39,621 nucleotides of DNA from Deltaproteobacteria bacterium. GTDB lineage: Bacteria > Bdellovibrionota_C > UBA2361 > SZUA-149 > JADZAE01. The position numbers and the translations under genes are program-made. The stretch's first letter is position 1, and the number at the start of each line of letters is the position of its first letter. The notes under the pieces are model-generated. The model made no database searches. It was not told the origin of the DNA and worked only from the letters and a program-made list of their open reading frames with translations. The DNA lies in the NCBI GenBank assembly GCA_020852715.1, contig JADZAE010000077.1:1-39621 (forward strand), in the 5' to 3' direction. Of the stretch, positions 9,134 to 18,564 are shown piece by piece.

Positions 9134-9250
9134 ATGAAGGTAAGAGCTTCTGTAAAAAAGATGTGTGAGTATTGCCGTGTAATAAAAAGGCGTGGGGTTG
9201 TTTATGTTATTTGCAGCCGCAGTGCTAAACACAAGCAAAGACAGGGATAA
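9134..9250 (+). CDS. rpmJ: 50S ribosomal protein L36, zinc form
   Basis: A 38-codon gene reads [15 protein letters not shown] at the start and SAKHKQRQG at the end. These match L36, the smallest large-subunit protein. C11, C14, C27 and H33 form the zinc site of the C+ version. It lies between map and rpsM, its usual site, although infA, often present just before it, is missing. AGAGGAATGG supplies the ribosome binding site. Confidence 0.96.
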   Translation: MKVRASVKKMCEYCRVIKRRGVVYVICSRSAKHKQRQG

Positions 9251-9294
9251 TTATAATTTTGTTTGGAAGTGATAATTTAGGAGAGAGTTAATCT

Positions 9295-9678
9295 ATGGCA
9301 CGTATTGCCGGTATCGATTTACCTAAGAATAAAAGAGTGGAAGTGGCGCTGACCTATATCGTTGGTATTGGTAAAACGACTTCTCGTAGAATTTTAGCTG
9401 AAGCTAACATAGATCCTAATCTTAGAACTGAGGCTTTAACTGAAGATCAAATTGGCCGCATGCGAACCATCATCGAAGCTAACTATCCTGTGGAAGGCGA
9501 TGTGCGCCGAGAGTTTTCACAGGCTATTAAGCGCCTGATGGATTTAGGAACTTATCGTGGATTAAGACATCGCCGCGGGCTTCCCGTGCGTGGACAAAGA
9601 ACTCGCACCAATGCTCGCACCCGTAAAGGACCGCGTAAAGGTGCTGTAGCCAATAAGAAAGTAGCCACGAAGAAGTAA
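9295..9678 (+). CDS. rpsM: 30S ribosomal protein S13
   Basis: S13 bridges the small-subunit head to the large subunit and touches P-site t[29 protein letters not shown] starts the protein. The C-terminal block [27 protein letters not shown] is diagnostic. Length with a lysine-rich tail is 127 aa, slightly long. AGGAGAG lies upstream of the ATG. It opens the rpsM-rpsK-rpsD-rpoA-rplQ series. Confidence 0.98.
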   Translation: MARIAGIDLPKNKRVEVALTYIVGIGKTTSRRILAEANIDPNLRTEALTEDQIGRMRTIIEANYPVEGDVRREFSQAIKRLMDLGTYRGLRHRRGLPVRGQRTRTNARTRKGPRKGAVANKKVATKK

Positions 9679-9713
9679 GATTTAAGGTCAACACATAGAA
9701 ACTGTGGAGTGAT

Positions 9714-10103
9714 ATGGTAGAAAAGAAAGTCGCCAAGAAAAAGGTAAAAAAGAGAAATGTGCCCATTGGGGTAGCGCATATCCATGCGACGTTCAACAAT
9801 ACGATTGTAACGATTACAGATCCGGCGGGCAATGTTGTCGCTTGGTCAAGCGCGGGCATTCATGGCTTCAAAGGCTCGCGTAAGGCTACGCCATTTGCTG
9901 CGCAAGTGACCGCTCAAGCTGCAGCACAAGCAGCAGTCGATGCAGGCATGAGAACAGCTAACGTATTTCTTAATGGCCCGGGCTCAGGACGCGAATCGGC
10001 ACTGCGCACTCTGCAGACAGCAGGTATCAGCATTGCTGTGATTAAAGATATTACACCGATTCCGCACAACGGCTGTCGTCCGAGAAAACGTCGTCGTGTG
10101 TAG
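9714..10103 (+). CDS. rpsK: 30S ribosomal protein S11
   Basis: S11 forms part of the platform of the small subunit near the Shine-Dalgarno helix. The stretch [16 protein letters not shown] (about residues 21-36), [14 protein letters not shown] and the closing [18 protein letters not shown] identify it. 129 aa is the standard length. TGGAGTG provides the ribosome binding site. The NG pair in PHNGCRPRK is the site that in many bacteria becomes isoaspartate. Confidence 0.98.
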   Translation: MVEKKVAKKKVKKRNVPIGVAHIHATFNNTIVTITDPAGNVVAWSSAGIHGFKGSRKATPFAAQVTAQAAAQAAVDAGMRTANVFLNGPGSGRESALRTLQTAGISIAVIKDITPIPHNGCRPRKRRRV

Positions 10104-10157
10104 AAAGTAGGCAAGATAGATTTCATATTAGAAGCATAATTAGGAGGAAAATAAGAG

Positions 10158-10784
10158 ATGGCACGCTATTGTGGAGCAGTGTGTCGGCTATGCCGCAGAG
10201 AGGGGGAAAAGCTATTTCTGAAAGGAGATCGCTGTTTTTCAACTAAATGTGCACTCGAGAGGCGTGAAGGCGCCCCTGGTCAGCATGGTCGTAATCGTGG
10301 TCGTTTTTCAGAGTATAAACTTCAGCTGCGTGAAAAACAAAAAGTTAAACGCATGTATGGCTTAATGGAAAAACAGTTTAGAAATTTGTTCAAGCTGGCT
10401 GATGCCAAAAAAGGCATTACCGGTCAGAACCTGCTACTGGCATTAGAAAGCCGTCTGGACAATATGGTTTATCGCGCCGGTTTCGCGATTTCTAAAAACG
10501 AAGCGCGGCAAGGGGTTTCTCATGGTCACTTCTGCGTCAACGGCAAGCGTGTGAACATTCCTTCATACCGCCTCAAACCGGGCGATATCATCAGTGTTCG
10601 TGAACGCAGCCGCACATTGGACGTAATAAACAACGCCGTTGCGACAGCCGAAAGCCGTTCTATTCCGGAATGGATCGAGCTTGATCGCAAAAATTATACG
10701 GCTGTAGTGCGAGTACTCCCTGTGCGTTCACAGATTGTAACTCCGATTAAGGAACAGCTTATCGTTGAGTTGTATTCGAAGTAA
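10158..10784 (+). CDS. rpsD: 30S ribosomal protein S4, zinc form
   Basis: S4 nucleates assembly of the 16S 5' domain and in enteric bacteria represses the alpha operon. The N terminus carries cysteines in CGAVCRLC and CFSTKC (about residues 5-12 and 26-31), the zinc-binding form. RREGAPGQHG and the S4 RNA-binding domain LESRLDNMVYRAGFA follow. 208 aa is typical. AGGAGG precedes the start. If it autoregulates here, the leader at 9011-9105 is the obvious target; that is inference. Confidence 0.97.
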   Translation: MARYCGAVCRLCRREGEKLFLKGDRCFSTKCALERREGAPGQHGRNRGRFSEYKLQLREKQKVKRMYGLMEKQFRNLFKLADAKKGITGQNLLLALESRLDNMVYRAGFAISKNEARQGVSHGHFCVNGKRVNIPSYRLKPGDIISVRERSRTLDVINNAVATAESRSIPEWIELDRKNYTAVVRVLPVRSQIVTPIKEQLIVELYSK

Positions 10785-10825
10785 TTGGTGCGTTTTAGAA
10801 AACATAAATTATAAAGAGTGGGGAT

Positions 10826-11878
10826 ATGCTACGAAATATTGTTAAAGACTTTGTAAAACCTCGTCGTGTTGAATTTGAACAGAAAGAGGAACATAAAGAA
10901 GGCACAATAGAGCGCTACGGTAAATTCGTTGCCGAGCCATTAGAGTGTGGTTACGGAACAACAATCGGTAACAGTTTACGTCGCGTAATGTTATCTTCTC
11001 TTCCAGGTTCAGCTATCACCTCCGTTTGCATTGATGGTGTCAGCCATGAGTTTGCCACAATTAATGGCTGTGTTGAGGATGTAACCGAGATCGTGCTTAA
11101 TCTCAAAGAAATTGTACTTCAGGGGTTAGGGAAAGAGGAGTTTCACTTAACTCTGGAGGCTAATGGACCCGGAGAAGTCACTGCCGGCATGATCAGCTCA
11201 GATTTGAGTGTTCGCGTGATCAATCCCGATCATCATATCTGCACGCTCAATGAAGATGGCAAAATCAGAATGCAGATGGTCGCCAAAATCGGCCGCGGCT
11301 ATGTAACAGCTGAGTTTAATAAGACCGAGAATGATCCGGTTAATGCCATTATTATCGATTCTATTTTCTCCCCGGTGCGCAAAGTAAACATGGTGGTAAC
11401 TAACGCTCGCGTTGGCCAGAGGACTGACTATGACAAACTAACTTTAGAAGTTTGGACCAATGGTAGTCTTTCCCCACAAGAAGCTTTAGAAGGAGCTGCT
11501 TACATATTACGCGATCAAGTTGGCGTATTTGCCGGCACTGAAGAGATTAAAGCTGAGGAGACAGTTGAACATTCGGTGATCGACATTGATAAGCCAAAAT
11601 TCAATGACAATCTCTTCCGTCGCATTGATGAGTTAGAATTGAGCGTACGGTCTTCTAACTGCTTAGAGAATGCCGATATTAAGTATATAGGCGAGCTCGT
11701 TGTCAGGACTGAGGGCGAAATGCTTAGAACTAAAAATTTTGGGCGTAAGTCGCTAAACGAAATTAAAGAAATACTTTCCGAAATGGGTCTGGGCTTGGGA
11801 ATGAAGCTGGAGGGTTTTCCGGCACGTGAAATTCTCGAGAAGATGACGGAAAACGCTAGTAACAGTATGAATGACTAA
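10826..11878 (+). CDS. rpoA: DNA-directed RNA polymerase subunit alpha
   Basis: Alpha dimerises to start RNA polymerase assembly, and its C-terminal domain contacts UP elements and activators. The N-terminal domain shows [20 protein letters not shown] (about residues 42-61) and ILRDQVGVF near 227. The alphaCTD, roughly residues 265-335, has [16 protein letters not shown] and [17 protein letters not shown], the helix-hairpin-helix DNA-binding face. 350 aa is slightly longer than E. coli alpha. A GGGGATATG start lies between rpsD and rplQ. Confidence 0.98.
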   Translation: MLRNIVKDFVKPRRVEFEQKEEHKEGTIERYGKFVAEPLECGYGTTIGNSLRRVMLSSLPGSAITSVCIDGVSHEFATINGCVEDVTEIVLNLKEIVLQGLGKEEFHLTLEANGPGEVTAGMISSDLSVRVINPDHHICTLNEDGKIRMQMVAKIGRGYVTAEFNKTENDPVNAIIIDSIFSPVRKVNMVVTNARVGQRTDYDKLTLEVWTNGSLSPQEALEGAAYILRDQVGVFAGTEEIKAEETVEHSVIDIDKPKFNDNLFRRIDELELSVRSSNCLENADIKYIGELVVRTEGEMLRTKNFGRKSLNEIKEILSEMGLGLGMKLEGFPAREILEKMTENASNSMND

Positions 11879-11895
11879 ACTGCTTAGGTGTCCTT

Positions 11896-12354
11896 ATGAA
11901 TCATGGAAAAGCTCTAGGAAAATTAAAACGTAATACAGCGCACCGCCGGGCACTATTAAGGAACCTGGCTACATCGCTAGTCCTGCACGGGCGCATCAGA
12001 ACTACTTTGCCCCGCGCTAGAGAATTAAAGCGCGTTGCCGATAAGTTAGTTACTCTCGGCAAGAAAGATACACTTCATTCGCGTCGTAACGCCATGAGTT
12101 ATCTTTTTGCTATTAATCGTCGTGCCGAAGGCAATGCCCAAAAACTTACAGCTGTACATAAACTATTTACCGAAATTGCTCCGCGCTATGCAGAACGCCA
12201 TGGCGGCTATACTCGTATAGTCAAAATGGCTAACCGCCAGGGAGACAACGCCGCTATGGCCTTGATTGAGTTTGTGGAAGGCGAGGTCCAGAAAAAGACC
12301 GCCCGCCGCGAGCGTCGCGTAGCCGCAGCAACCACGGAAAGCGCCGCCGAGTAA
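11896..12354 (+). CDS. rplQ: 50S ribosomal protein L17
   Basis: L17 sits near the exit tunnel. The N-terminal HRRALLRNLATSLVLHGRIRTTLPRARELKRVADKL block is the L17 signature, and IAPRYAERHGGYTRIVK lies in the centre. The ~25-residue tail after VEGEV is rich in K, R, A and E, bringing the length to 152 aa. It closes the ribosomal cluster. No convincing intrinsic terminator with a T-run follows it. Confidence 0.97.
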   Translation: MNHGKALGKLKRNTAHRRALLRNLATSLVLHGRIRTTLPRARELKRVADKLVTLGKKDTLHSRRNAMSYLFAINRRAEGNAQKLTAVHKLFTEIAPRYAERHGGYTRIVKMANRQGDNAAMALIEFVEGEVQKKTARRERRVAAATTESAAE

Positions 12355-12355
12355 A

Positions 12356-12616
12356 AAAGCTCGACGGTAGTAATTCCGAAATGATGCAGGTGGTGGCACC
12401 GCCGATCTGAGTCTTATCCGCAAGTCCACAGAATACGTTACTGGAGAGATTTTCGCGCTGGCGCCATCGGCGTAAGAGAATGCCACTGCGGTTATTACAA
12501 TATCTTTTTCCTGAGGCAAAATAGACAACTTGTAAGAAGGCACGCTTTTACCACTTGTGCATAAGTCTTGGCGCGTTACTCCAATTCAACTCAATTTCGC
12601 ATACTATTTTTATCAT
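12356..12616 (-). pseudogene. Possible decayed small gene on the opposite strand
   Basis: The 361 bp between rplQ and fabI has no intact gene. On the minus strand, three frame-separated stretches read like protein with codon use similar to the neighbours. They are a 20-residue piece starting at ATG 12616 (MIKIVCEIELNWSNAP), a middle piece ending ISPVTYSVD, and a final piece ending CIISELLPSS. Two frameshifts would join them into an ~85-aa product. I recognise no family. Chance is a real alternative, so confidence is low. Confidence 0.25.
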
Positions 12617-12647
12617 AATAATCACTGCCATAGCAGGCCCTAAGCAC

Positions 12648-12675
12648 TTGCAAAAACCCCTATGTTTTATATAAA
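12648..12675 (+). promoter_or_regulatory. Predicted sigma70-type promoter of fabI
   Basis: TTGCAA at 12648-12653 and TATAAA at 12670-12675 are 16 bp apart. They lie 40 bp before the fabI start, which has a strong GGGGGA Shine-Dalgarno. This would begin a fabI-PFK unit separate from the ribosomal operon. Confidence 0.6.
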
Positions 12676-12715
12676 GTGTGAAAGTCTAGAATGGCTATTC
12701 TAATTTGGGGGAAGC

Positions 12716-13483
12716 ATGAAGTTATTAGAAGGAAAAAAAGGCCTTATCATGGGGGTCGCCAACCAGAAGAGCATTGCCTGGGGGGTAGCTGAAGCTTGCC
12801 ATCAGCATGGTGCCGAGCTGGCGTTTACTTACCTTAACGAAACACTTGAGCGCCGTGTTCGACCACTGGCTGAGTCTCTTGGTTCGACATTTCTACTGCC
12901 TTGCGATGTGCAACGCGACGATGAAATCCAAGCAGTATTTACAAGCATAGAGAAAGAGTGGGGGAAACTTGATTTCCTCGTACACTCAGTCGCCTTTGCT
13001 AAAGGAGAGGATCTTAATAACCGCTTTAGCTTAACTTCGCGCGAAGGATTTCACTTAGCAATGGATGTTAGTGTTTATTCTTTCATCAAGACTATGGCCT
13101 GTGCTAAAAACGTTCTGGGCAAGGACTCGTCAGCGCTCACTATGAGCTATTATGGTGCTCAGAAAGTTGTTCCCAACTACCGCATGATGGGTGTAGCTAA
13201 AGCCGCTCTGGAAGCATCGGTTCGGGAGTTGGCGGTTGATTTAGGTCCTGATCAGGTTCGCGTTAATGCTATCTCGGCTGGTCCGATCAAGACATTGGCG
13301 GCTTCCGGAATATCGGATTTTAGAGATCTGCTTAATTATTTTGAGCCACGAGCTCCTTTGAGACGTCTGATCTCAATTGAAAACGTTGGATCTTCGGCTG
13401 TTTATTTGCTTAGCGATTTAGCCTCGGCTGTCACAGGGGAAGTCCATTATGTTGACTGTGGGTTTAATGTAACTGCTGCATAA
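12716..13483 (+). CDS. fabI: Enoyl-[acyl-carrier-protein] reductase (NADH)
   Basis: FabI reduces trans-2-enoyl-ACP in the last step of each fatty acid elongation cycle. It is an atypical short-chain dehydrogenase. The nucleotide-binding GVANQKSIAWG is at residues 13-23, HSVAFA near 90-95, and the catalytic Y155-x6-K162 in NYRMMGVAK. Y145 and Y146 in SYYGAQK complete the FabI-specific site. A C-terminal AVTGEVHYVDCGFN closes the fold. 255 aa is typical. It is followed 26 nt later by a phosphofructokinase gene. Confidence 0.96.
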   Translation: MKLLEGKKGLIMGVANQKSIAWGVAEACHQHGAELAFTYLNETLERRVRPLAESLGSTFLLPCDVQRDDEIQAVFTSIEKEWGKLDFLVHSVAFAKGEDLNNRFSLTSREGFHLAMDVSVYSFIKTMACAKNVLGKDSSALTMSYYGAQKVVPNYRMMGVAKAALEASVRELAVDLGPDQVRVNAISAGPIKTLAASGISDFRDLLNYFEPRAPLRRLISIENVGSSAVYLLSDLASAVTGEVHYVDCGFNVTAA

Positions 13484-13509
13484 TTTTTTTAAATTGTTGG
13501 AGGATTAAT

Positions 13510-14757
13510 ATGGAGAATAGAGCTGTAGCAATTGTTGTTGGTGGTGGACCCGCTCCCGGTATTAATGGCGTGATCAGCGCAGCAACTATTGAAGCGATCA
13601 ACCGTGGACATAAAGTTTATGGAATTATGCACGGTTTTAGTGAAATCATGCAAGGAAACAACCATAATGTTCGCGAATTACAGATCTCCGATGTTTCCCG
13701 TATTCCGCGAGAAGGAGGCTCTATCCTCTGCACATCGCGTGCTAATCCCACTAGGAATCAAGAACATTTAGATAACGTGGTTCGTGTTTTAACAGAACTC
13801 AATGTTGGTTATCTGGTGACCATCGGTGGCGATGATACAGCTAGCTCAGCTAAAGCTGTCGCCGATGCTGCCGGCGGAAGAATATCGGTGGCTCACGTTC
13901 CTAAAACTATCGACAACGATTTACCTTTGCCCCATGGTGATTGCACTTTTGGCTACCACACCGCAAGAGAAGTCGGAACAATTATCGTTGAAACGCTACA
14001 AACTGACGCCAAAGCTACCGGTAAGCGTTGGTATATGGTTATTGCTATGGGCAGAACCGCCGGACACTTAGCATTGGGAATCGGGGTTGCTGCCGGAGCG
14101 GCAGTAACTTTAATTCCAGAGGAGTTTCACGAAAAAACTATTCCTTTGCAAAAACTCACTGACCTTATCGTTGGTAGTATTCTTAAGCGTCTGGTTGCCG
14201 GTAAAAATTTTGGAGTAGCAGTAGTGGCTGAGGGAATTGTTGAAAAAATCAACCCGGATACCATCCCTGATATTTCGGCAGTTGAGCGCGATCCACACGG
14301 CCATATTCGCTATGCGGAGTTAGCTTTTGGTCGCATGCTTAGAGAATCTGTCGCCAAGCGCTTGAAACAGTTTAACTGCTCGATCACGGTCGTGGATAAA
14401 GATGTCGGCTATGAGCTACGTTGTGCGCGTCCAATTGCTTTTGACCGCGAATACACGCAGCAGCTGGGCTATGGAGCCGTAGAGTTTCTCTTAAACGGCG
14501 GGTCTCATGCGATGATGTCACGCCAAGGTAGAGAACTGGTGCCCATCGCTTTTGCTGATATTGCTGATCCCAAAACTGGAAGAACAAGGGTTAGGCACGT
14601 CGACGTTCACACGGAAACATATAAAGTGGCCGGGAAATATATGATACGTCTAACCAAGGAAAACCTTGCTGATGATGCTTTCATGCTGAAGTTATCGCAA
14701 ATCACTCTTTGGGATGTAGATAAACTCCGCGAGGAGTTAGTAGACGCGGTGAAATAA
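13510..14757 (+). CDS. 6-phosphofructokinase, probably pyrophosphate-dependent
   Basis: The enzyme phosphorylates fructose 6-phosphate at C1 in glycolysis. The family loop GGGPAPGINGVI is at residues 11-22. The cosubstrate loop reads GGDDT (106-110) where ATP enzymes have GGDGS. The catalytic loop reads PKTIDND (131-137) where ATP enzymes have PGTIDND. Both Asp and Lys are the published determinants of pyrophosphate use, so PPi as donor is a strong inference. MGRTAGHLAL (180-189) also fits. 415 aa matches the mid-size PPi-type group. GGAGG lies 8 nt before the ATG. Confidence 0.9.
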   Translation: MENRAVAIVVGGGPAPGINGVISAATIEAINRGHKVYGIMHGFSEIMQGNNHNVRELQISDVSRIPREGGSILCTSRANPTRNQEHLDNVVRVLTELNVGYLVTIGGDDTASSAKAVADAAGGRISVAHVPKTIDNDLPLPHGDCTFGYHTAREVGTIIVETLQTDAKATGKRWYMVIAMGRTAGHLALGIGVAAGAAVTLIPEEFHEKTIPLQKLTDLIVGSILKRLVAGKNFGVAVVAEGIVEKINPDTIPDISAVERDPHGHIRYAELAFGRMLRESVAKRLKQFNCSITVVDKDVGYELRCARPIAFDREYTQQLGYGAVEFLLNGGSHAMMSRQGRELVPIAFADIADPKTGRTRVRHVDVHTETYKVAGKYMIRLTKENLADDAFMLKLSQITLWDVDKLREELVDAVK

Positions 14758-14763
14758 AGTAAC

Positions 14764-15156
14764 GTGGCCAGTGGATTTCAACAAATTGAAGCTCAGACAC
14801 AAGCTTTAATTAGTAGTGCGCGTGAGCTGCTGGCCTATCAATCGGAGGAAATAGGTGAGCTTTACATTGAAAAGCTTGCCTGTTACACCGATGACTTTGA
14901 ACGATGGGAAATTCAAATCGCTAAACTCCCGGCGCTTACGGAAAGCGGGGAAGTATCCTCTCCACAGCGCGCCAGTCTAAAAACTCTGTTCGAAGAATTA
15001 AATGTTTTACATAACCAACTCCTCGAATCAGCGAAAATGCTTCATGAAAAAGTCGGTGAAAATTTAGGAAGTATTCACAAACGCGCCAAAGGAATCAAGA
15101 CTTACGTAGCACCCAGCAGCGAACCAATTACAATTACCGGCCGACGCCGCGGATAA
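14764..15156 (+). CDS. Small helical protein of unknown function
   Basis: A 130-aa protein begins at GTG 14764, 6 nt after the phosphofructokinase. It appears almost wholly alpha-helical, with a long central helix (about residues 75-107) and a short tail ending GIKTYVAPSSEPITITGRRRG. There are no signal peptide, membrane span or cysteine motifs; a single Cys is present. The size, helical content and a tail beginning after a K-G/A-K-Y-like step recall FlgN/FliT-type export chaperones, but the match is weak and no flagellar genes are nearby. The ribosome binding site is poor, suggesting coupling. Confidence 0.7.
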   Translation: MASGFQQIEAQTQALISSARELLAYQSEEIGELYIEKLACYTDDFERWEIQIAKLPALTESGEVSSPQRASLKTLFEELNVLHNQLLESAKMLHEKVGENLGSIHKRAKGIKTYVAPSSEPITITGRRRG

Positions 15157-15181
15157 ATTAGCGAACAAAGGCAGTGCGCTC

Positions 15182-15901
15182 ATGAGAAAGTTGTTAGTCT
15201 CAATTACGTCAACACGAGGGGTCAAGAGTGGAGATTGGAGTTTTATCGAAGATGAAATCCTCAGTGTTAAAGAATTAGGGCTACGGGAGATCGCTTTTTT
15301 CCCAACCTGCCTGAATGCCGAAACCAGAAAAACAGTTTATCAATTACTGGAACAAGTTCCGCACTTAAGTATCCCTTTTATTCATGCTCGTGCTGACATG
15401 AGCATTGATGAGTTTCATTATTGTCAAAGTCGCTTTCATACTGAATTTTTCAATTTACACTGTTCAAAATACTTTCATATTCCCGCTGAATTGACTGCTC
15501 TAAAAAACGTAATTGCCATTGAAAACTCCGGCCACGCCATGTATTTGCAAGACGTTCGAGGCTATGCCGGGCTTTGTCTTGATCTAACACACTTAGAAAG
15601 CGACCGACTTCTCAGACCGGAAAATTATGAACGCGTTAAAGAAATTATCGAGGCAGTCGGCGTGCGCGCCAATCACATTAGCGCTATTCGCGATAAAGTC
15701 TTTTATGCTCCTCATGATCCGGCCGGAGCTGAACACTACGATTGTCACTATTTGACGGACATGTCACAGCTTGATTACGTAGCAACTTATCCTGAGCATT
15801 ATTTTGGCAATTATGTAGCGATTGAATTAGAAAATCCCCTGAGCGAACAAATCAAAATGAAAGCTTACCTAGAAACCACTTGCCCGTTTTTAAAAGCATG
15901 A
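15182..15901 (+). CDS. TIM-barrel protein, sugar phosphate isomerase/epimerase-like
   Basis: The 239-aa product resembles the xylose isomerase-like TIM-barrel superfamily, whose members use divalent metals on sugars or nucleic acid. Alternating beta-alpha units are apparent. Candidate metal ligands at strand ends are Glu in IAIENSGHA, Asp in LCLDLTHLES, His in NHISAIRD and Glu in YVAIELENP. Six or more histidines cluster in the middle and HYDCHYLTD. The actual substrate is unknown. It is 25 nt downstream of the helical protein gene and is the last gene before the bidirectional terminator. Confidence 0.65.
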   Translation: MRKLLVSITSTRGVKSGDWSFIEDEILSVKELGLREIAFFPTCLNAETRKTVYQLLEQVPHLSIPFIHARADMSIDEFHYCQSRFHTEFFNLHCSKYFHIPAELTALKNVIAIENSGHAMYLQDVRGYAGLCLDLTHLESDRLLRPENYERVKEIIEAVGVRANHISAIRDKVFYAPHDPAGAEHYDCHYLTDMSQLDYVATYPEHYFGNYVAIELENPLSEQIKMKAYLETTCPFLKA

Positions 15902-15941
15902 AGAGTGAATGATATCGTAAGGCAAAAATCGCCGCGTAAAC

Positions 15942-15974
15942 AAAAAAAGGGGCTTCTGCGGAAGCCCCTTTTTT
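15942..15974 (+). terminator. Bidirectional intrinsic terminator
   Basis: A perfect 8-bp stem GGGGCTTC/GAAGCCCC with loop TGCG is flanked by seven A on the left and six T on the right. It therefore works for both convergent units: the TIM-barrel gene on the plus strand and hcp on the minus strand. Confidence 0.95.
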
Positions 15975-15997
15975 GTATTAAGCGTTTTTAATATTGC

Positions 15998-17647
15998 CTA
16001 CGCCAGCACCTCTTTCATGTCTTCGCTGACCGAATTGATGCCTTTTAAACCGAACTTCTCAACCAGCACATTGGTTATATTTGGTGACAAGAAAGCCGGA
16101 AGCGTTGGTCCGAGGCGAATATTCTTCACTCCCAAACATAACAGCGCCAACAATACAGCCACGGCCTTTTGCTCATACCAAGCAATGTTATAAACAATCG
16201 GCAGTTCATTTATATCATTAAGCCCAAACACTTCCTTGAGCTTTAATGCCACAACCGCCAAAGAGAACGAATCATTGCACTGCCCGGCATCAAGCACGCG
16301 TGGAATGCCGCCAATATCGCCTAAATTTAATTTGTTATAACGATACTTGGCACACCCTGCTGTCAAAATAACCGTATCCTTAGGAAGCTCTTGCGCGAAG
16401 TTTGTATAGTAAGAGCGCGAAGCCAAGCGTCCATCACAGCCTGCCATGACTACAAATTTCTTCACTGCACCGGACTTCACTGCGTCAATCACTTTTTCTG
16501 CTAGCGCCAGCACCTGATCATGGGCAAACCCACCGACAATCTCACCTTTCTCTAACTCGATCGGAGCTGCACAGCTTTTAGCCAAAGCAATGATTTCGGA
16601 GAAATCTTTTTGGCCGCTAGTATCTGCTGCGATATGTTTAACGCCTGGATAACCGGCCATGCCTGTTGTGAAAATCCTGTTGGCATAAGTTGGGCGTACC
16701 GGAACAATGCAGTTAGTAGTCATCAGGATAGGGCCATTAAATTTTTCAAACTCCGCGTTCTGAGCCCACCAGCTACCACCGTAATTACCGACAAAGTGTT
16801 TATATTTCTTAAATGCCGGATAATAATGAGCCGGTAGCATCTCACTATGCGTATAAACATCAACACCGGCATCTTTGCTTTGCTCAAGTAACTGCGCCAT
16901 ATCTTTCAAGTCATGGCCGGAGATCAAGATACCGGGCCTTGTTCCCACACCAATATTAACCTTAGTAATTTCCGGCTTGCCATAGGTTTCATTGTGCCCT
17001 TTGTCTAATAAGGCCATAGTAGAAACAGCATTTTCACCAACCTTCATGACCATAGCCACAAGCGCGTCAGCATTATTAGTTGAACCAACAGCAGCCAATG
17101 AAGAAATAATAAACTTAGCAATATTTACATCTTCAAAGCCTAAGTGCGCCGCATGTTCATAATAGGCACAAACTCCTTTCAGTCCATAAACAACCAGCTC
17201 TTTTAAAGAACGGAGGTCTTCATTGGCTTCGCTCTGCACGCCGACGCTACGACCTTTGTTCAGTAGCGCCGCTTCATCACCAGAGCGCCAGGTAATACAC
17301 TCACTCAAGCTTCCCTCAAACTTTTCACCCTTGCTTTTCTGGTGATAGGCCAAAAATTTATCAACCAAACTATCTGCATAAGAAAAGGTCTCTTTGATAC
17401 GGGCCAAAAAACGCTCTTTATCAAAGTTGGCATTGGTAATCGTCTGAAACAAAGAGCATGAAATAAAACGTCCCAGCGCCTTACTATCCTCATCGCTTAA
17501 CCCCGCTAGCTCGCCAATTTGCGCTAAACCCTTCGTAGAATAAATAAGCAAATCCATCAACGCTGATGTATCGTCGTTTTTTCCACAAACGCCTTTTGTT
17601 TCACAGCCATAACATCTAGCTGCTTCCTGACATTGATAACAAAACAT
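15998..17647 (-). CDS. hcp: Hydroxylamine reductase / hybrid cluster protein
   Basis: Hcp carries a hybrid iron-sulfur-oxygen cluster. It reduces hydroxylamine to ammonia in vitro and acts as a nitric oxide reductase in enteric cells. The N terminus MFCYQCQ...CYGC...GVCG gives C3, C6, C15 and C21 for the [4Fe-4S] cluster; C12 is an extra cysteine. [16 protein letters not shown] (about 236-251), [11 protein letters not shown], and the hybrid-cluster motifs [17 protein letters not shown] and [10 protein letters not shown] are all present. 549 aa is typical of the class I form. A strong AGGAGG precedes the start. It is 24 bp downstream of a ferredoxin-like gene, evidently its operon partner. Confidence 0.96.
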   Translation of the reverse strand: MFCYQCQEAARCYGCETKGVCGKNDDTSALMDLLIYSTKGLAQIGELAGLSDEDSKALGRFISCSLFQTITNANFDKERFLARIKETFSYADSLVDKFLAYHQKSKGEKFEGSLSECITWRSGDEAALLNKGRSVGVQSEANEDLRSLKELVVYGLKGVCAYYEHAAHLGFEDVNIAKFIISSLAAVGSTNNADALVAMVMKVGENAVSTMALLDKGHNETYGKPEITKVNIGVGTRPGILISGHDLKDMAQLLEQSKDAGVDVYTHSEMLPAHYYPAFKKYKHFVGNYGGSWWAQNAEFEKFNGPILMTTNCIVPVRPTYANRIFTTGMAGYPGVKHIAADTSGQKDFSEIIALAKSCAAPIELEKGEIVGGFAHDQVLALAEKVIDAVKSGAVKKFVVMAGCDGRLASRSYYTNFAQELPKDTVILTAGCAKYRYNKLNLGDIGGIPRVLDAGQCNDSFSLAVVALKLKEVFGLNDINELPIVYNIAWYEQKAVAVLLALLCLGVKNIRLGPTLPAFLSPNITNVLVEKFGLKGINSVSEDMKEVLA

Positions 17648-17671
17648 ATTGGTCCTCCTATCTTTTCGTTA

Positions 17672-18520
17672 TTAAATCCAACTATCTTCGAGAATGTTAC
17701 CGTCTCTGGACACAATGACTTGCTTAATGGGCACTTTACGCTTTCCCAGATTCGCCGCCTGCATGGTCAAAGCCAAAAGCCCGCGACAGCAGGGCACTTC
17801 CATGATGGCTACAGTAATCGTGTTCACCTGCGCGTCTTCAATCAGCGCCATCAATTTATTGATATAAATATCCTGGCCGCTATCGAGCTTAGGGCAAGCA
17901 ATAATCAATGACTTACCTTTGAGCATCTTTTGGTGGAAATCACCATAAGAAAAAGCCACGCAGTCGGCTGCTAATAATAAATCTGAGTTTTGATATTGCG
18001 GCGCAGTTGGGGAGATCAAATGTAACTGTAAGGGCCAGTGAGTTAGCTCAGAAGGGACAGTGCCTGTATGCTGTGCCCCATCTTGTTTTTTTATCTGCGT
18101 GAATACTTGCGAAGCCGCTCCCGGACAAGAACAGCCCGTATGACCGCCATCATCCAACTCTCTGGTAATCGGCAGATCAATATTATGTTCGCGTAGTATT
18201 TTTATAGCTTGATTAAAGTATTCTGTCTGCTTATGGCTTTTTAAATGATGCATGTGGGCCTTAATCGTATTAATTCCTTGCGGAATAATATTTTCTAAAA
18301 CTTTACGCTCATCATAGTCTTCGGCTTCAGTCGTTTCAAAAGTGATGGCCCCCTGTGGACAAGTACCAATACAAGCGCCAAGCCCATCACAAAGCGACTG
18401 CCCGACAAGTCTAGCCTTGCCATCTATAATCTGTAATGCACCCTCGGGGCAACCGCTTACGCAGTCGCCGCAGCCATTACATTTATCTTCATCAATTTTT
18501 ATTATTTGTCTTAAGCTCAT
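17672..18520 (-). CDS. 4Fe-4S ferredoxin-domain protein, Hcp partner
   Basis: The protein (282 aa) has an N-terminal ferredoxin domain. Cluster one has C14-x2-C17-x2-C20-x3-C24. The second motif, C44-x5-C50-x3-C54, shows only three cysteines. After a linker come GCSCPG near residue 129, a Rossmann-like region, and VPCCRG near 243. This architecture recurs next to hcp in anaerobes, where the protein probably supplies electrons; that role is inference. It is first gene of the fdx-hcp operon, reading away from the Crp/Fnr gene. It is an alternative or companion to Hcr, which is absent here. Confidence 0.85.
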   Translation of the reverse strand: MSLRQIIKIDEDKCNGCGDCVSGCPEGALQIIDGKARLVGQSLCDGLGACIGTCPQGAITFETTEAEDYDERKVLENIIPQGINTIKAHMHHLKSHKQTEYFNQAIKILREHNIDLPITRELDDGGHTGCSCPGAASQVFTQIKKQDGAQHTGTVPSELTHWPLQLHLISPTAPQYQNSDLLLAADCVAFSYGDFHQKMLKGKSLIIACPKLDSGQDIYINKLMALIEDAQVNTITVAIMEVPCCRGLLALTMQAANLGKRKVPIKQVIVSRDGNILEDSWI

Positions 18521-18564
18521 AATCGTAATAAAGTTATTCCTGACAGTCGTTGCTGAAGCTAAAG

